Assembly: GCF_000482865.1 (NCBI RefSeq)
Contig: NZ_KI519518.1
Span: forward strand, 129,925 to 193,924
Direction: 5' to 3'
Source: Actinokineospora inagensis DSM 44258
GTDB taxonomy: Bacteria; Actinomycetota; Actinomycetes; Mycobacteriales; Pseudonocardiaceae
DNA length: 64,000 nucleotides
A program made the position numbers and the translations under genes. A model generated the notes under the pieces. The model was given only the letters and a program-made list of their open reading frames with translations, had not been told where the DNA came from and ran no database searches. Below are positions 51,879 through 60,596 of the stretch, piece by piece (position 1 is the first letter of the stretch; every line of letters begins with the position of its first letter).

Positions 51879-52153
51879 TATTTACCTGCACATCGTCACA
51901 TCATCGCACCCTGTTACCCCCGACGGGAGTACCAGTGGCCATTGTCAAGTAACGAATTGAACACGGAGAGTCCTGAGTGGACTTGATCGCTTTACCCGGC
52001 CGAACGACTTCTCCCAGCGGACTCCCAGTGTCCAATGGGGATTTCTTGACCGGGAATCGGCCCTGGTGAGGTGGGTCACCAACCGGCAGGTAGCGCCCGG
52101 TAATCACCTGTTCGGCGCAGAGTGCGAACACGAGCAACATCCATTAAAGCCCG

Positions 52154-52183
52154 AATGGCCGCCGATGGTGATCGGCGGCCATT
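52154..52183 (-). terminator. Terminator of the nine-gene glycan operon
   Basis: Perfect 13-bp arms AATGGCCGCCGAT (52154–52166) and its complement (52171–52183) with loop GGTG, about 20 bp beyond the WbpD-like stop. Confidence 0.85.
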
Positions 52184-52201
52184 GGTCTCGAACGTGAAAA
52201 A

Positions 52202-52768
52202 CTAGACCCGGGTCAGCCCGTTGCCGTCATCGGCGACCCGGAAGTCGCTACCGCAGTCGGCGCAATGCAGTGCGTCGTCCAGCCGGGCTGCGCATTCGCA
52301 AACCCAGCCCTTGCGGACCGCCGGGTTGCCCGCCACGAAGGCGTGCGGCGGGACGTCCTTGGTCACCACCGCGCCCGCGCCCGCGAACGCGAAGCTCCCG
52401 ATCTCGGTCCCGCAGACCACCACGGTGCCCGCGCCCAGGGTCGCCCCCCGGCGGACAACCGTGTCGACCAGTTGGTCCGGCCCCTTCTTGATGTGCGCTC
52501 GGGGGCGGAAATCGTTGGTGAAAAGCACGTTGGGGCCGAGGAAGACGTCGTCCTCACAGGTGACCCCGCCGAACACCAGGGTCCCGTTCTTCACCGTCAC
52601 GCCGTTGCCGAGGACGGCCCCGGTTTCCACGAACGCCCCGTCGCAGATGTTGCAGTCGCGGCCGACCACGGCCCCGGGCAGCACGTGCGCGAAGGCCCAG
52701 ACCCGGGTGCCGTCGCCGACCTCGTCGCTCTCGCAGAGTCCACGCTCGTGGACGAAAACTCCACTCAC
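52202..52768 (-). CDS. WbpD-like sugar N-acetyltransferase (left-handed beta-helix)
   Basis: A 188-residue hexapeptide-repeat acetyltransferase resembling WbpD/WlbB, which acetylates the 3-amino group of UDP-2-acetamido-3-amino-glucuronate. Repeats run from VWAFAHVLPGAVVGRDCNIC through VETGAVLGNGVTVKNGTLVF. The family-typical FTNDFRPRAHIKKG and AVVTKDVPPHAFVAGNPA are present. A C-terminal CxC...CxxC zinc-ribbon-like tail (CECAARLDDALHCADCG) follows, as in other family members. GTG 52768 overlaps the aminotransferase stop. Confidence 0.87.
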   Translation of the reverse strand: MSGVFVHERGLCESDEVGDGTRVWAFAHVLPGAVVGRDCNICDGAFVETGAVLGNGVTVKNGTLVFGGVTCEDDVFLGPNVLFTNDFRPRAHIKKGPDQLVDTVVRRGATLGAGTVVVCGTEIGSFAFAGAGAVVTKDVPPHAFVAGNPAVRKGWVCECAARLDDALHCADCGSDFRVADDGNGLTRV

Positions 52769-53871
52769 CGCACGGCCTCGGACAACACGGACACGACCCG
52801 CTCCTGCTGGGCCTCGGTGATCTCCGGGAACAGCGGCAGGGACAGGATCTCCGCCCCCAGCCGCTCGGCGTTCGGGAACGCTCCCGCGCCCAGGCCGAGG
52901 TCGGCGAACGCGCCGGTGAGGTGCACCGGGGTGGGGTAGTGGATGCCCGCGCCGATGCCCTCGGCGTGCAGCTTGCCCAGCACCGCGTCCCGGTTGGCGA
53001 CCCGGATGACGTAGAGGTGCCACACCGGCACGTTGCCCGCGGCGACCACCGGGGTGGTCACTCCGTCCACACCGGACAGCAACGCGGTGTAGCGGTCGGC
53101 GGCGACCCGGCGGGCGGCGTTCCAGTCGGCGAGACGGCGCAGCTTGGCCGAGAGCACGACCGCCTGCAGGGTGTCCAGCCGCGAGTTGAAGCCCAGCACC
53201 GGGTGCTCGTACTTGCGCGGCGAGCCGTGCGCGCCCAGCAGCCGGACCCGCTCGGCCAGATCGGCCCGCGAGGTGGTGACCGCGCCCGCGTCGCCGTACG
53301 CGCCGAGGTTCTTGCCCGGGTAGAAGCTGGTGGCGGCGATGTCACCGAAGGAGCCCGCGGTCTGCCCGTTGCGGGTCGCGCCCTGCGACTGGGCGGCGTC
53401 CTCCAGGATCGCGACGTTGGACGGCAGCACCGAGCGCAACTGGTCGATCGGGGCGACCTGGCCGTAGAGGTCGACCGGGAGGACGGCGCGGGTGCGGGTG
53501 GTGACCGCTGCCGCCGCGGCGGTGACATCGATCAACGCGGTGTCGAGGTCGCAGTCGACCAGGACCGTGGTGGCACCGGTGCGGGCCACGGCCTCGGCGG
53601 TGGCGATGAAGGTGTTGGCAGGCACGACGCACTCGTCGCCGGGGCCGATCTCCAGCGCGCGCAGGGCCAGCTCCAGCGCGTCGGTGCCGTTGCCGACGCC
53701 GACGCAGTGCTCGGCCCCGGCGAACGCGGCGTACTCGGCTTCGAAGGCCGCGACCTGCGGGCCGCCGACGAAGGCGGTCTTGGCCAGCACGGCCGCCCAG
53801 CCTTCGGCCACCTCATCCGCCACGGCGGCGTGCTGGGCGGCCAGGTCGACCAGGGGAATGGGGCCGGTCAT
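52765..53871 (-). CDS. DegT/DnrJ/EryC1/StrS sugar aminotransferase (WbpE-like)
   Basis: A 368-residue PLP enzyme. It shows GGPQVAAFEAEYAAFAGAEH, VGNGTDALELALRALEIGPG, ILEDAAQSQGATRNG and the PLP lysine in SFYPGKNLGAYGDAGAV. Its direct coupling to a WbpD-like acetyltransferase suggests the 3-aminotransferase step that makes UDP-2-acetamido-3-amino-glucuronic acid (WbpE/WlbC role). It begins 13 bp after the NeuD-like gene. Confidence 0.9.
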   Translation of the reverse strand: MTGPIPLVDLAAQHAAVADEVAEGWAAVLAKTAFVGGPQVAAFEAEYAAFAGAEHCVGVGNGTDALELALRALEIGPGDECVVPANTFIATAEAVARTGATTVLVDCDLDTALIDVTAAAAAVTTRTRAVLPVDLYGQVAPIDQLRSVLPSNVAILEDAAQSQGATRNGQTAGSFGDIAATSFYPGKNLGAYGDAGAVTTSRADLAERVRLLGAHGSPRKYEHPVLGFNSRLDTLQAVVLSAKLRRLADWNAARRVAADRYTALLSGVDGVTTPVVAAGNVPVWHLYVIRVANRDAVLGKLHAEGIGAGIHYPTPVHLTGAFADLGLGAGAFPNAERLGAEILSLPLFPEITEAQQERVVSVLSEAVR

Positions 53872-53883
53872 GGTGGGTTCTCC

Positions 53884-54528
53884 TCAAGAGGGCTTGGTGA
53901 TGGGCCTGGCCGGAACGCCGACCCAGGTCTCGCCGTCCGGCACGTCGGACAGCGCGACGGCACCCATGCCGAGCACGGCGCGGGCACCGATGCGGACGTC
54001 CTGGCGGACGAGCGAACCCGCCCCCAGGTAAGCCGACTCGGCGACGGTCACCGCGCCCGCGAGCGCGGCCCGCCCGGCGCAGGTGACGAAGTCGGCGACC
54101 GAGTCGTCGTGGGTGAACAGCACGTGCGGCATGGTCAACACGTGCGCGCCGACCCGCTGCGGCGCGGTGATCACGGTGCCCGCCAGCAGCACGGTCCCCT
54201 CGCCCAGCTCCACGCCGGGGGCGACCGAGGCGGCCGGGTGGACGAGGGTGGCGTAGCGCTCGGCGGGCAGGTCCAGCCTGCGGACCACGGTCGCCCGGCC
54301 GTCCGGGCGAACCGGGGAGGCCACGCAGACCAGCACGAGCGCGTCGGTCAGCTCGTGCACCAGCCCGGTCGGGCCGAGCACCGGCACACCGTCCACTTCG
54401 GACCCGTGCCGCTCCGGGTTGTCGTCGAGCATGCCGATGGTCTTGAACTCCCCCGGCAGCGCGCGCGCCGCGGCGAGCACCTCCCTGGCCAAGCCACCCG
54501 CCCCGACGAGCAGCAGCGGCTGGGTCAT
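53884..54528 (-). CDS. NeuD/PglD-type sugar O/N-acetyltransferase
   Basis: A 214-residue protein. The N-terminal Rossmann-like segment is PLLLVGAGGLAREVLAAARA with MLDDNPERHGSEVDGVPVLG. The C-terminal left-handed beta-helix begins LVHPAASVAPGVELGEGTVL and continues AYLGAGSLVRQDVRIGARAV. ATG 54528 overlaps the asparagine-synthase-type gene stop (ATGA). It acetylates a sugar or an amino sugar intermediate; the acceptor is unknown. Confidence 0.9.
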   Translation of the reverse strand: MTQPLLLVGAGGLAREVLAAARALPGEFKTIGMLDDNPERHGSEVDGVPVLGPTGLVHELTDALVLVCVASPVRPDGRATVVRRLDLPAERYATLVHPAASVAPGVELGEGTVLLAGTVITAPQRVGAHVLTMPHVLFTHDDSVADFVTCAGRAALAGAVTVAESAYLGAGSLVRQDVRIGARAVLGMGAVALSDVPDGETWVGVPARPITKPS

Positions 54529-56375
54529 GCCCCCACCTGCTGCTTGGCGAACTCGCGGTGCCAGACCTCCAGCGACAACAGGGTCCACAGCCGGGGCTGC
54601 TCGTTGCGGGTGCCCGCGCCGTGCTCGTCGAGCAGGCGGCGCACCGCGGTCGGCTCCAGCACGGTGCCGACGAACGACGACGGTCCGGTCAGCAGGTCGT
54701 TGGCCATGTCCTTGAGGCCGTCGCGGAACCAGGCGTCCAACGGGACCTTGAAACCGGACTTGGCCCGGTCCACCACGTCGGCGGGCAGGTGCCTGCGGGC
54801 GACCTCCTTGACCACCCACTTGCCGACCCCGTTGCGGACCTTCACCGACGACGGCAGCGAGAACGCCAACTCGACCAGCCGGTGGTCCAGGAACGGCGGC
54901 CGCAGCTCCAGCGACGCGGCCATCGACATCCGGTCGCCACGCTCCAGCAGGTTGTCGGCCAGCCAGGCGTGCGAGTCGGCGTAGAGCATCCGGCTCAACG
55001 CGTCACCGCGGCCGCGCTGGTACGGGCCGATCGCGCTGCGCACCGCCGGACCGCCCAGCAGCCCGTCGCGCTCGCGCTCGGTGAACGGCGCGAACCAGCC
55101 GCGCATCCGCTCGGCCGAACTGCCCTCACCCATCGCCCGCACCGCCACGCCCAACCGCGACCGGGACGCGGGCAGCGCCCGCTCCAGCCGGGGCAGTATC
55201 CGACCGCGCAGCGGCGCCGGGATCAGGCCCGCCCACCGGGTCGCCTGCGCGAACCGGTACTTCGGGTAACCGCCGAACAACTCGTCGCTGCCCTCACCGG
55301 AGAGCACGACCTTCACCTGTTGCCTGGCCAACTCGGCCAGCTTGAACACGGCCACGTCGGCTGGCTCGGACAGCGGCGCGTCCCGGTGCCAGCTCAGCTT
55401 GTGCCAGTTGTCCTTGAAGTCGTCGGCGGACACGATCACCTCGTGGTGCTCGCTGCCGACGATGCCCGCCACCTTGCGCGCCCAGTTCAGCTCGTCCACC
55501 CGCGGGTCGCCGAACCCGGCGGAGAACGTGTGCAGCCCCTCGCCCTGCTTGGCCTTCGCGGCCAGCGCGGAGATCAGGCTGGAGTCGATGCCGCCGGACA
55601 GGTACGCGCCGACCGGGACGTCCGCGACCAGCGCGTCGTCGATCGAGGCGTCCAGCGCGTCGGTGACCAGCCGGACCGCTTCCTCCGGGGTGACGTCGCG
55701 GTGCGCGGCGTTGGCCGGGATCTGCCAGTACGCCCGCAGCCGGACCTGACCGTCCCGGCCCAGCGTCAGCCGGTGCCCCTGCGGGACCTTCCGCACGCCC
55801 TCGACCAGGGTGTACGGGGCGGGCACCGACCGGTGCGCCAGGTAGTCGTGCAGGCTCGCCACGTCCACCCTGCGCTCGCTGATCGCGGGCAGCAGCGCCT
55901 TGATCTCCGACGCGAACGCGAACACGTCCTTGTCGATGTAGTAGTACAGCGGCAGGATGCCCAGCCGGTCGCGCACCAGGTGCAGCTCACCGGTGTCCTC
56001 GTCGTGCAGCGCGTACGCGAACTGGCCGCGCAGCTTGGAAACGCTGTCGACGCCGTGCTTGGCGTAGAGCGCCAGCAGGGTCTCGGTGTCGCCGCTGGTG
56101 CGGAACGGGTAGTCCACCTGGGACCGCAGCTCGCGGTAGTTCAGGATCTCGCCGTTGAAGGCGATCACCTTCCGCCGGTCCGGGGTGAGCATCGGCTGCA
56201 CCGAGGCACCCAGGTCGATGATGGACAACCGGGTGTGCGCGAAACCGGTGGACCCCTCGATCCAGGTCCCGGCGTCGTCCGGACCGCGGTGGTGCAGCCG
56301 CCTGGCCATCTCGACCAGCACGGCCGGGTCCACCGGGGCCCCGTCCAACCTGCGCACTCCGGCGATTCCGCACAT
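54525..56375 (-). CDS. asnB: AsnB-type glutamine-hydrolysing amidotransferase
   Basis: A 616-residue class II glutamine amidotransferase with a synthetase domain. The start is fixed by MCGIAG, with nucleophile C2. GATase features are RRLHHRGPDDAGTW and FNGEILNYRELRS. The PP-loop is AYLSGGIDSSLISALAAKAK and the C-terminal domain has VVLSGEGSDELFGGYPKYRF. Length and motifs match AsnB. In sugar operons such homologues amidate uronic acid carboxylates, so glycan amidation is an alternative to asparagine synthesis. Confidence 0.9.
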   Translation of the reverse strand: MCGIAGVRRLDGAPVDPAVLVEMARRLHHRGPDDAGTWIEGSTGFAHTRLSIIDLGASVQPMLTPDRRKVIAFNGEILNYRELRSQVDYPFRTSGDTETLLALYAKHGVDSVSKLRGQFAYALHDEDTGELHLVRDRLGILPLYYYIDKDVFAFASEIKALLPAISERRVDVASLHDYLAHRSVPAPYTLVEGVRKVPQGHRLTLGRDGQVRLRAYWQIPANAAHRDVTPEEAVRLVTDALDASIDDALVADVPVGAYLSGGIDSSLISALAAKAKQGEGLHTFSAGFGDPRVDELNWARKVAGIVGSEHHEVIVSADDFKDNWHKLSWHRDAPLSEPADVAVFKLAELARQQVKVVLSGEGSDELFGGYPKYRFAQATRWAGLIPAPLRGRILPRLERALPASRSRLGVAVRAMGEGSSAERMRGWFAPFTERERDGLLGGPAVRSAIGPYQRGRGDALSRMLYADSHAWLADNLLERGDRMSMAASLELRPPFLDHRLVELAFSLPSSVKVRNGVGKWVVKEVARRHLPADVVDRAKSGFKVPLDAWFRDGLKDMANDLLTGPSSFVGTVLEPTAVRRLLDEHGAGTRNEQPRLWTLLSLEVWHREFAKQQVGA

Positions 56376-56377
56376 CG

Positions 56378-58462
56378 CTACCGCTGCCCTTCGGCCAGGT
56401 CCATCAACTGCCGCGCCCGGGAGTCCCACGACGCGGGCAGCACCGCCGCCCGCCTGCCCTCCACAGTGGACAGGCCGCCGTCGGCGATGGTCTGCCGCAC
56501 CGCCTCGACGAACGCGTCGTGGCCGCGGGCGATCCTGATCAGCTCAGGGTACTGGTGCACCTCGGGGAAGTCGGTGCTGACCACGGCGAGGCCGAGCGCG
56601 AGGTACTCCTTCATCTTGATCGGGTTCGCGTGCTTGATCCAGTCGTTGTCCAGCCACGGCATCAGCGCCACGTCGAACCCGGTGCCGTAGCCCGGGATGT
56701 CCGCGTACGGCCGGAAGTCCAACCAGTGCACGTTCGGGTACTTCGCGAACCGCTCCATCGACAGCGTCGCGTCGCCGATCAGCACCAGCGACGCCTCGGG
56801 GAACTCCCCGGCGATCCGCTCCAGCAGGTCGAAGTCGACCAGGTAGTCGTCCAGGCTGCCGAAGAACCCGATGCGCGGGCCGGGGATGTTCGCGATGTCC
56901 GCGGGCAGTTCCTCGCGGCGGCGGAAGTGCTGCAGGTCGACACCGTGGTCGAGGAAGTACGCCCGGTCACCGGTGGCGCCGGACTCCTCCTGCTGCAACT
57001 GCCTGCTGACGTAGAGGACGTGGTCGCTGCCGGTGAGCAGCTTGTCCTCCAGCGCGGCGATGGTGGTCTGGTCGGCCTCGGGGAACGCCGAGTGCCGGTC
57101 GGACCGGTTGAACACCAGCGCCCGGCGCTTCATCGGCTCGACAACACCCCACGCGGTGGGGATGGTGGCGACGACGACCGGGTTCGGCATCCGCAGCAGC
57201 AGGCACACCGCCCGCACCTGGGCGCGGACCAGCGCGGCACCGAGGGCGCGCACCCGCTCGCTGCCGTAGAAGGGCAGCGGGAGCGGGGTCATCACGTAGT
57301 AGTTCGGCACGTCCGGCAGCGGGCGGCGGACCAGCTTGGCGACGCTGCCCGCCTTGCGCAGGATGCGGCGGAGGAACTGGGTGCTCTTGCCCGGCGTCGG
57401 CATCCGCAGGCCGATGCTGTTGACCAGCAGGACCTTGCGGTGCTTGGCGACCCGGCGCATCAACTGGAAGTCCGAGTGCGCCTGGTTGTGGTACCACCAG
57501 TCCTGCGCCGAGAAGCACACGTACGGCGGCGCACCCTTGTCCACAGTGGACTTGACCGGGGTGGACAGCGGCGCGGGCCAGCGGCGCTGGGTCAGCAGCG
57601 CGCGCACGGCCGCGCGGTGCGTCGGCGAACCCTTGACCGCGCGGGGCAGGCTGTTGACCAGCGACGCCGCCCACATCGCCGCACCCGCGACCTTGCCGTG
57701 CCGCTCGCGGTGCAGCCGGACCTTGTTGGTGACCAGCAGCGACCACAACCGCGGCGAGGTGCCGGACTCGCCACCCAGGTGGACGGCCTGCGCGGCGGGC
57801 TCGAAGTAGGTGCGACAGCCCCGCGCGCCCGCGCGGAGCATGAACTCGGTCTCCTCCGAGTAGAGCAGGTAGCGCTCCTCGATCGGACCGATCTCGTCGA
57901 TGCACTCGCGGGTCACCAGCCACGCCGCCCCGGTCGCCCAGTCGACGAAGCCCGCGCGCTCGTAGGCGGCGGGCTTGGTGATCGTCTCGCCCAGCGGGCC
58001 GAACCGGCCCGCGCGGTCGCCGCCGAGCACCGCCTCCCCCAGGGTCCGCAGGACCGTGGGGGTGCGGCGCAGCGAGTGCTGGATGGTGCCGTCGGGCTCG
58101 GTCAGCTTCGGCGCCACGACGCCAACCCCGGGCCGGACCGCGGCGCGCAACAGCTTGACCGAACCCGGCGCCAGCCGGATGTCGGCGTTGAGCACCAGCA
58201 CGTCACAGCCGTCGGCGTGCGCGAAACCGGTGTTGACGCCCGCGGCGAACCCGTCGTTGCCCGCCCGGTGCACCACCTTGACCTCGGTGTCGGTCGCCGC
58301 GACCACGTCGGCGGTGCCGTCGGTCGACGCGTTGTCGACCACGATGACCCGCGACTCGCCCGCGCCGTCGAGGGCGGCGGGCAGGGCGCGCAGGCAGTCG
58401 CCGATGACCTCGGCGCTGTTGTACGTCACGATCACGACAGCGACCGGACGGGCCGGGCTCAT
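56378..58462 (-). CDS. Two-domain glycosyltransferase (GT2 fused to GT-B)
   Basis: A 694-residue fusion. Residues 1–300 are a GT2 domain like rhamnosyltransferases: VAVVIVTYNSAEVIGDCLRA, DNASTDGTADVV, GNDGFAAGVNTGFAHADGCD and DWATGAAWLVTRECIDEIGP. Residues about 320–694 form a GT-B-like domain: PYVCFSAQDWWYHNQAHSDF, IGFFGSLDDYLVDFDLLERI, and WIKHANPIKMKEYLALGLAV with donor-site glutamate. One polypeptide may add two consecutive sugars. It overlaps the upstream aminotransferase gene by ATGA and is 2 bp from asnB. Confidence 0.9.
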   Translation of the reverse strand: MSPARPVAVVIVTYNSAEVIGDCLRALPAALDGAGESRVIVVDNASTDGTADVVAATDTEVKVVHRAGNDGFAAGVNTGFAHADGCDVLVLNADIRLAPGSVKLLRAAVRPGVGVVAPKLTEPDGTIQHSLRRTPTVLRTLGEAVLGGDRAGRFGPLGETITKPAAYERAGFVDWATGAAWLVTRECIDEIGPIEERYLLYSEETEFMLRAGARGCRTYFEPAAQAVHLGGESGTSPRLWSLLVTNKVRLHRERHGKVAGAAMWAASLVNSLPRAVKGSPTHRAAVRALLTQRRWPAPLSTPVKSTVDKGAPPYVCFSAQDWWYHNQAHSDFQLMRRVAKHRKVLLVNSIGLRMPTPGKSTQFLRRILRKAGSVAKLVRRPLPDVPNYYVMTPLPLPFYGSERVRALGAALVRAQVRAVCLLLRMPNPVVVATIPTAWGVVEPMKRRALVFNRSDRHSAFPEADQTTIAALEDKLLTGSDHVLYVSRQLQQEESGATGDRAYFLDHGVDLQHFRRREELPADIANIPGPRIGFFGSLDDYLVDFDLLERIAGEFPEASLVLIGDATLSMERFAKYPNVHWLDFRPYADIPGYGTGFDVALMPWLDNDWIKHANPIKMKEYLALGLAVVSTDFPEVHQYPELIRIARGHDAFVEAVRQTIADGGLSTVEGRRAAVLPASWDSRARQLMDLAEGQR

Positions 58463-59586
58463 GACGCCACCAACCCCAGCGCGTCGGCGAGGGAACCGAC
58501 CACGTGCTTCTGGTCGGCGTCGGTCAACTCGTGGTGCAGCGGCAGGATCAGCGAGCGGGTCGCGATCTGCTCGGTGTGCGGCAGCGGCCCGTGCGGGTGA
58601 CCCTCGTACGCGGGCTCCAGGTGCGCGGCCATGATGCCGCGCCGCGCGGAGATGCCCGCAGCGGCGAGCTTGCCGAGCACCTCGGTCAGCGCGGGGGCGT
58701 CATCGGGCAACGCCACCCAGAAGGACTGGTAGTTCGTCGTCCCGTGGGTCGGGTCGGTCACCGCGCGTAGACCCAACGGGGCCAGCAGCTCGTGGTAGCG
58801 GGCAGCCAGCGCGCGCCGCTGCTCGATGATCCCGTCCAGCCTGCCGAGCTGCACCAGGCCCATCGCGGCCTGGATGTCGGTCATCCGGTAGTTGAACGCG
58901 GTCTCCACATAGGACTCGACGACCGCGCCGCCCGCCGCGTGCCGGTCCGCCGCCGACATGCTCATGCCGTGCTCGCGGAGCCTGCGCAACCGCTTGGCCC
59001 ACTCCGGGTCGTCGGTGGTGACCATGCCGCCCTCACCGGTGGTGAGCAGCTTGCGCGGGTGGAACGACCAGGCCGCCAGCAGCGCGCCGGTACCGACCGG
59101 GGCGCCGTTGAGGGTCGACCCGGCGGCGCACGCGGCGTCCTCCACCACGGGCACGTCACCCACGACCGCCCGGATGGCCGGGACGTCGGCGGGCACGCCG
59201 CCCTGGTGCACGACCATGACCGCCTTGGTGGCCGGGGTCAGCGCCGCGGCGACCGACTCGGCCGTCAGGTTGCCGGTCAGCGGGTCGACGTCGGCGAACA
59301 CCGGGGTGGCGCCGCAGTAGCGCACCGCGTTCGACGACGCGATGAACGACAGCGACGGCACGACGACCTCGTCGCCGGGGCCGACGCCGAGCAGGTACAG
59401 GCACAGGTGCAGCCCGGTCGTGCAGTTGGACACGGCCACGCCGTGCGCCGCGCCGACCCTGGCCGCGAACGCCTCCTCGAAGGCGGCGACCCGCGGCCCC
59501 TGCGCCACCCAGCCGGAGCGCACGGCCTCCGCCACGGCGAGGGCTTCCTCCTCGCCGAGCAGCGGCTTCATCACGGGGATGGCCAT
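58459..59586 (-). CDS. DegT/DnrJ/EryC1/StrS aminotransferase
   Basis: A 375-residue PLP sugar aminotransferase. It begins MAIPVMKPLLGEEEALAVAE with SGWVAQGPRVAAFEEAFAAR, and has VSNCTTGLHLCLYLLGVGPG, VVEDAACAAGSTLNG and the PLP lysine in WSFHPRKLLTTGEGG. It differs in sequence from the WbpE-like enzyme downstream, so it probably acts on a second keto-sugar, perhaps the 4-keto product of an epimerase/dehydratase. ATG 59586 lies just after the epimerase stop. Confidence 0.9.
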   Translation of the reverse strand: MAIPVMKPLLGEEEALAVAEAVRSGWVAQGPRVAAFEEAFAARVGAAHGVAVSNCTTGLHLCLYLLGVGPGDEVVVPSLSFIASSNAVRYCGATPVFADVDPLTGNLTAESVAAALTPATKAVMVVHQGGVPADVPAIRAVVGDVPVVEDAACAAGSTLNGAPVGTGALLAAWSFHPRKLLTTGEGGMVTTDDPEWAKRLRRLREHGMSMSAADRHAAGGAVVESYVETAFNYRMTDIQAAMGLVQLGRLDGIIEQRRALAARYHELLAPLGLRAVTDPTHGTTNYQSFWVALPDDAPALTEVLGKLAAAGISARRGIMAAHLEPAYEGHPHGPLPHTEQIATRSLILPLHHELTDADQKHVVGSLADALGLVAS

Positions 59587-59588
59587 CG

Positions 59589-60596
59589 TCAGACCGCGCC
59601 TTCCTGAGCACCAGCCGCGGTAACGCCCTTTTCTGCGCGCCACCACTCGACGAGACCACGCAGGCCCTCGTCCAGCTTGATCTCCGGGCGCCAGCCCAGC
59701 TCGCGCTCGGCGGAGCTGATGTCGGCGAGCCGCCGGGTCACGCCGTTGACCTTGCGCTCCGGGCCGTGCTCGACGCCGAGACCCGAGTCCATCGCGGCGA
59801 GCAGCGCCTGGGCCAGGCCGAGCAGGCTGGTCTCCTGCGCGCTGGCGATGTTGTAGACGGTGTCGGTGACGTCCGCGCGGGCGGCCAGCAGGTTGGCTCG
59901 CGCGATGTCGTGGACGTGCACGAAGTCCATCGTCTGGGCGCCGTCACCGAAGATCAGCGGCGGCTCGCCCCCGACGATCCGCTCCATCCAGCGGATCAGC
60001 ACCTCGGTGTACAGGCCGTACACGTCCATACGCGGACCGTAGACGTTGAAGTAGCGCAGCGCGACATAGTCCAGGTCGGACATGGCCTTGAAGCTGCGCA
60101 GCATGCCCTCGTTGAACGCCTTCGCGGCGCCGTAGAAGGTGTCGTTGTTGTACGGGTGGTGCCGCTCGGTGGTCGGGAAGGTCTCGGCCAGGCCGTAGAT
60201 CGACGCCGACGACGACGCGATGACCTTCTTGACCCCCTCGGCTGCGGCCGCCTCGATGATGGTGAAGGTGCCGTCGACCAGGCTCTCCAGCGCCAGCCGG
60301 GGCTCCTCGGCGCACTGGGTGATCCGGATCGCGGCCAAGTGGAACACCAGGTCCTGGCCCTTGGTCAGGGTGCCGACCAGCGCGCGGTCGTTGATGTCGC
60401 CGTCGACCACCTTGAGCCGGTCGCCCGCGGCGGCCACGGCGGCGGCCAGGTTCTCCCGGCGACCGCGGACGAAGTTGTCCAGCACGGTCACCTCGGCCGC
60501 GCCCGCGGCGACCAACTGGTCCACCACGGCCGAGCCGATGGTGCCCGCACCGCCGGTGACCAGGATGCGCTGGCCCTCGATCGGCTGCGCGCTCAT
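59589..60596 (-). CDS. NAD-dependent sugar epimerase/dehydratase
   Basis: A 335-residue extended SDR. The cofactor motif is ILVTGGAGTIGSAVVDQLVA, with DGDINDRALV and HLAAIRITQCAEEP. The catalytic serine is in ASSSASIYGLAE, YxxxK is FYGAAKAFNE, and FNVYGPRMD, QTMDFVHVHDIARAN and LGWRPE follow. The motif set matches nucleotide-sugar epimerases; 4-epimerase versus dehydratase cannot be resolved. Its start overlaps the oxidoreductase stop (60593–60596). Confidence 0.9.
   Translation of the reverse strand: MSAQPIEGQRILVTGGAGTIGSAVVDQLVAAGAAEVTVLDNFVRGRRENLAAAVAAAGDRLKVVDGDINDRALVGTLTKGQDLVFHLAAIRITQCAEEPRLALESLVDGTFTIIEAAAAEGVKKVIASSSASIYGLAETFPTTERHHPYNNDTFYGAAKAFNEGMLRSFKAMSDLDYVALRYFNVYGPRMDVYGLYTEVLIRWMERIVGGEPPLIFGDGAQTMDFVHVHDIARANLLAARADVTDTVYNIASAQETSLLGLAQALLAAMDSGLGVEHGPERKVNGVTRRLADISSAERELGWRPEIKLDEGLRGLVEWWRAEKGVTAAGAQEGAV

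Noticed and set aside
51901..52140. Leftward open frame of 79 codons between the giant protein and the glycan operon end
   Set aside because: No domain, no ribosome site and no clear promoter; treated as intergenic.
56519..58600. Long rightward open frame opposite the fused glycosyltransferase
   Set aside because: Antisense shadow; no domain and no start site.
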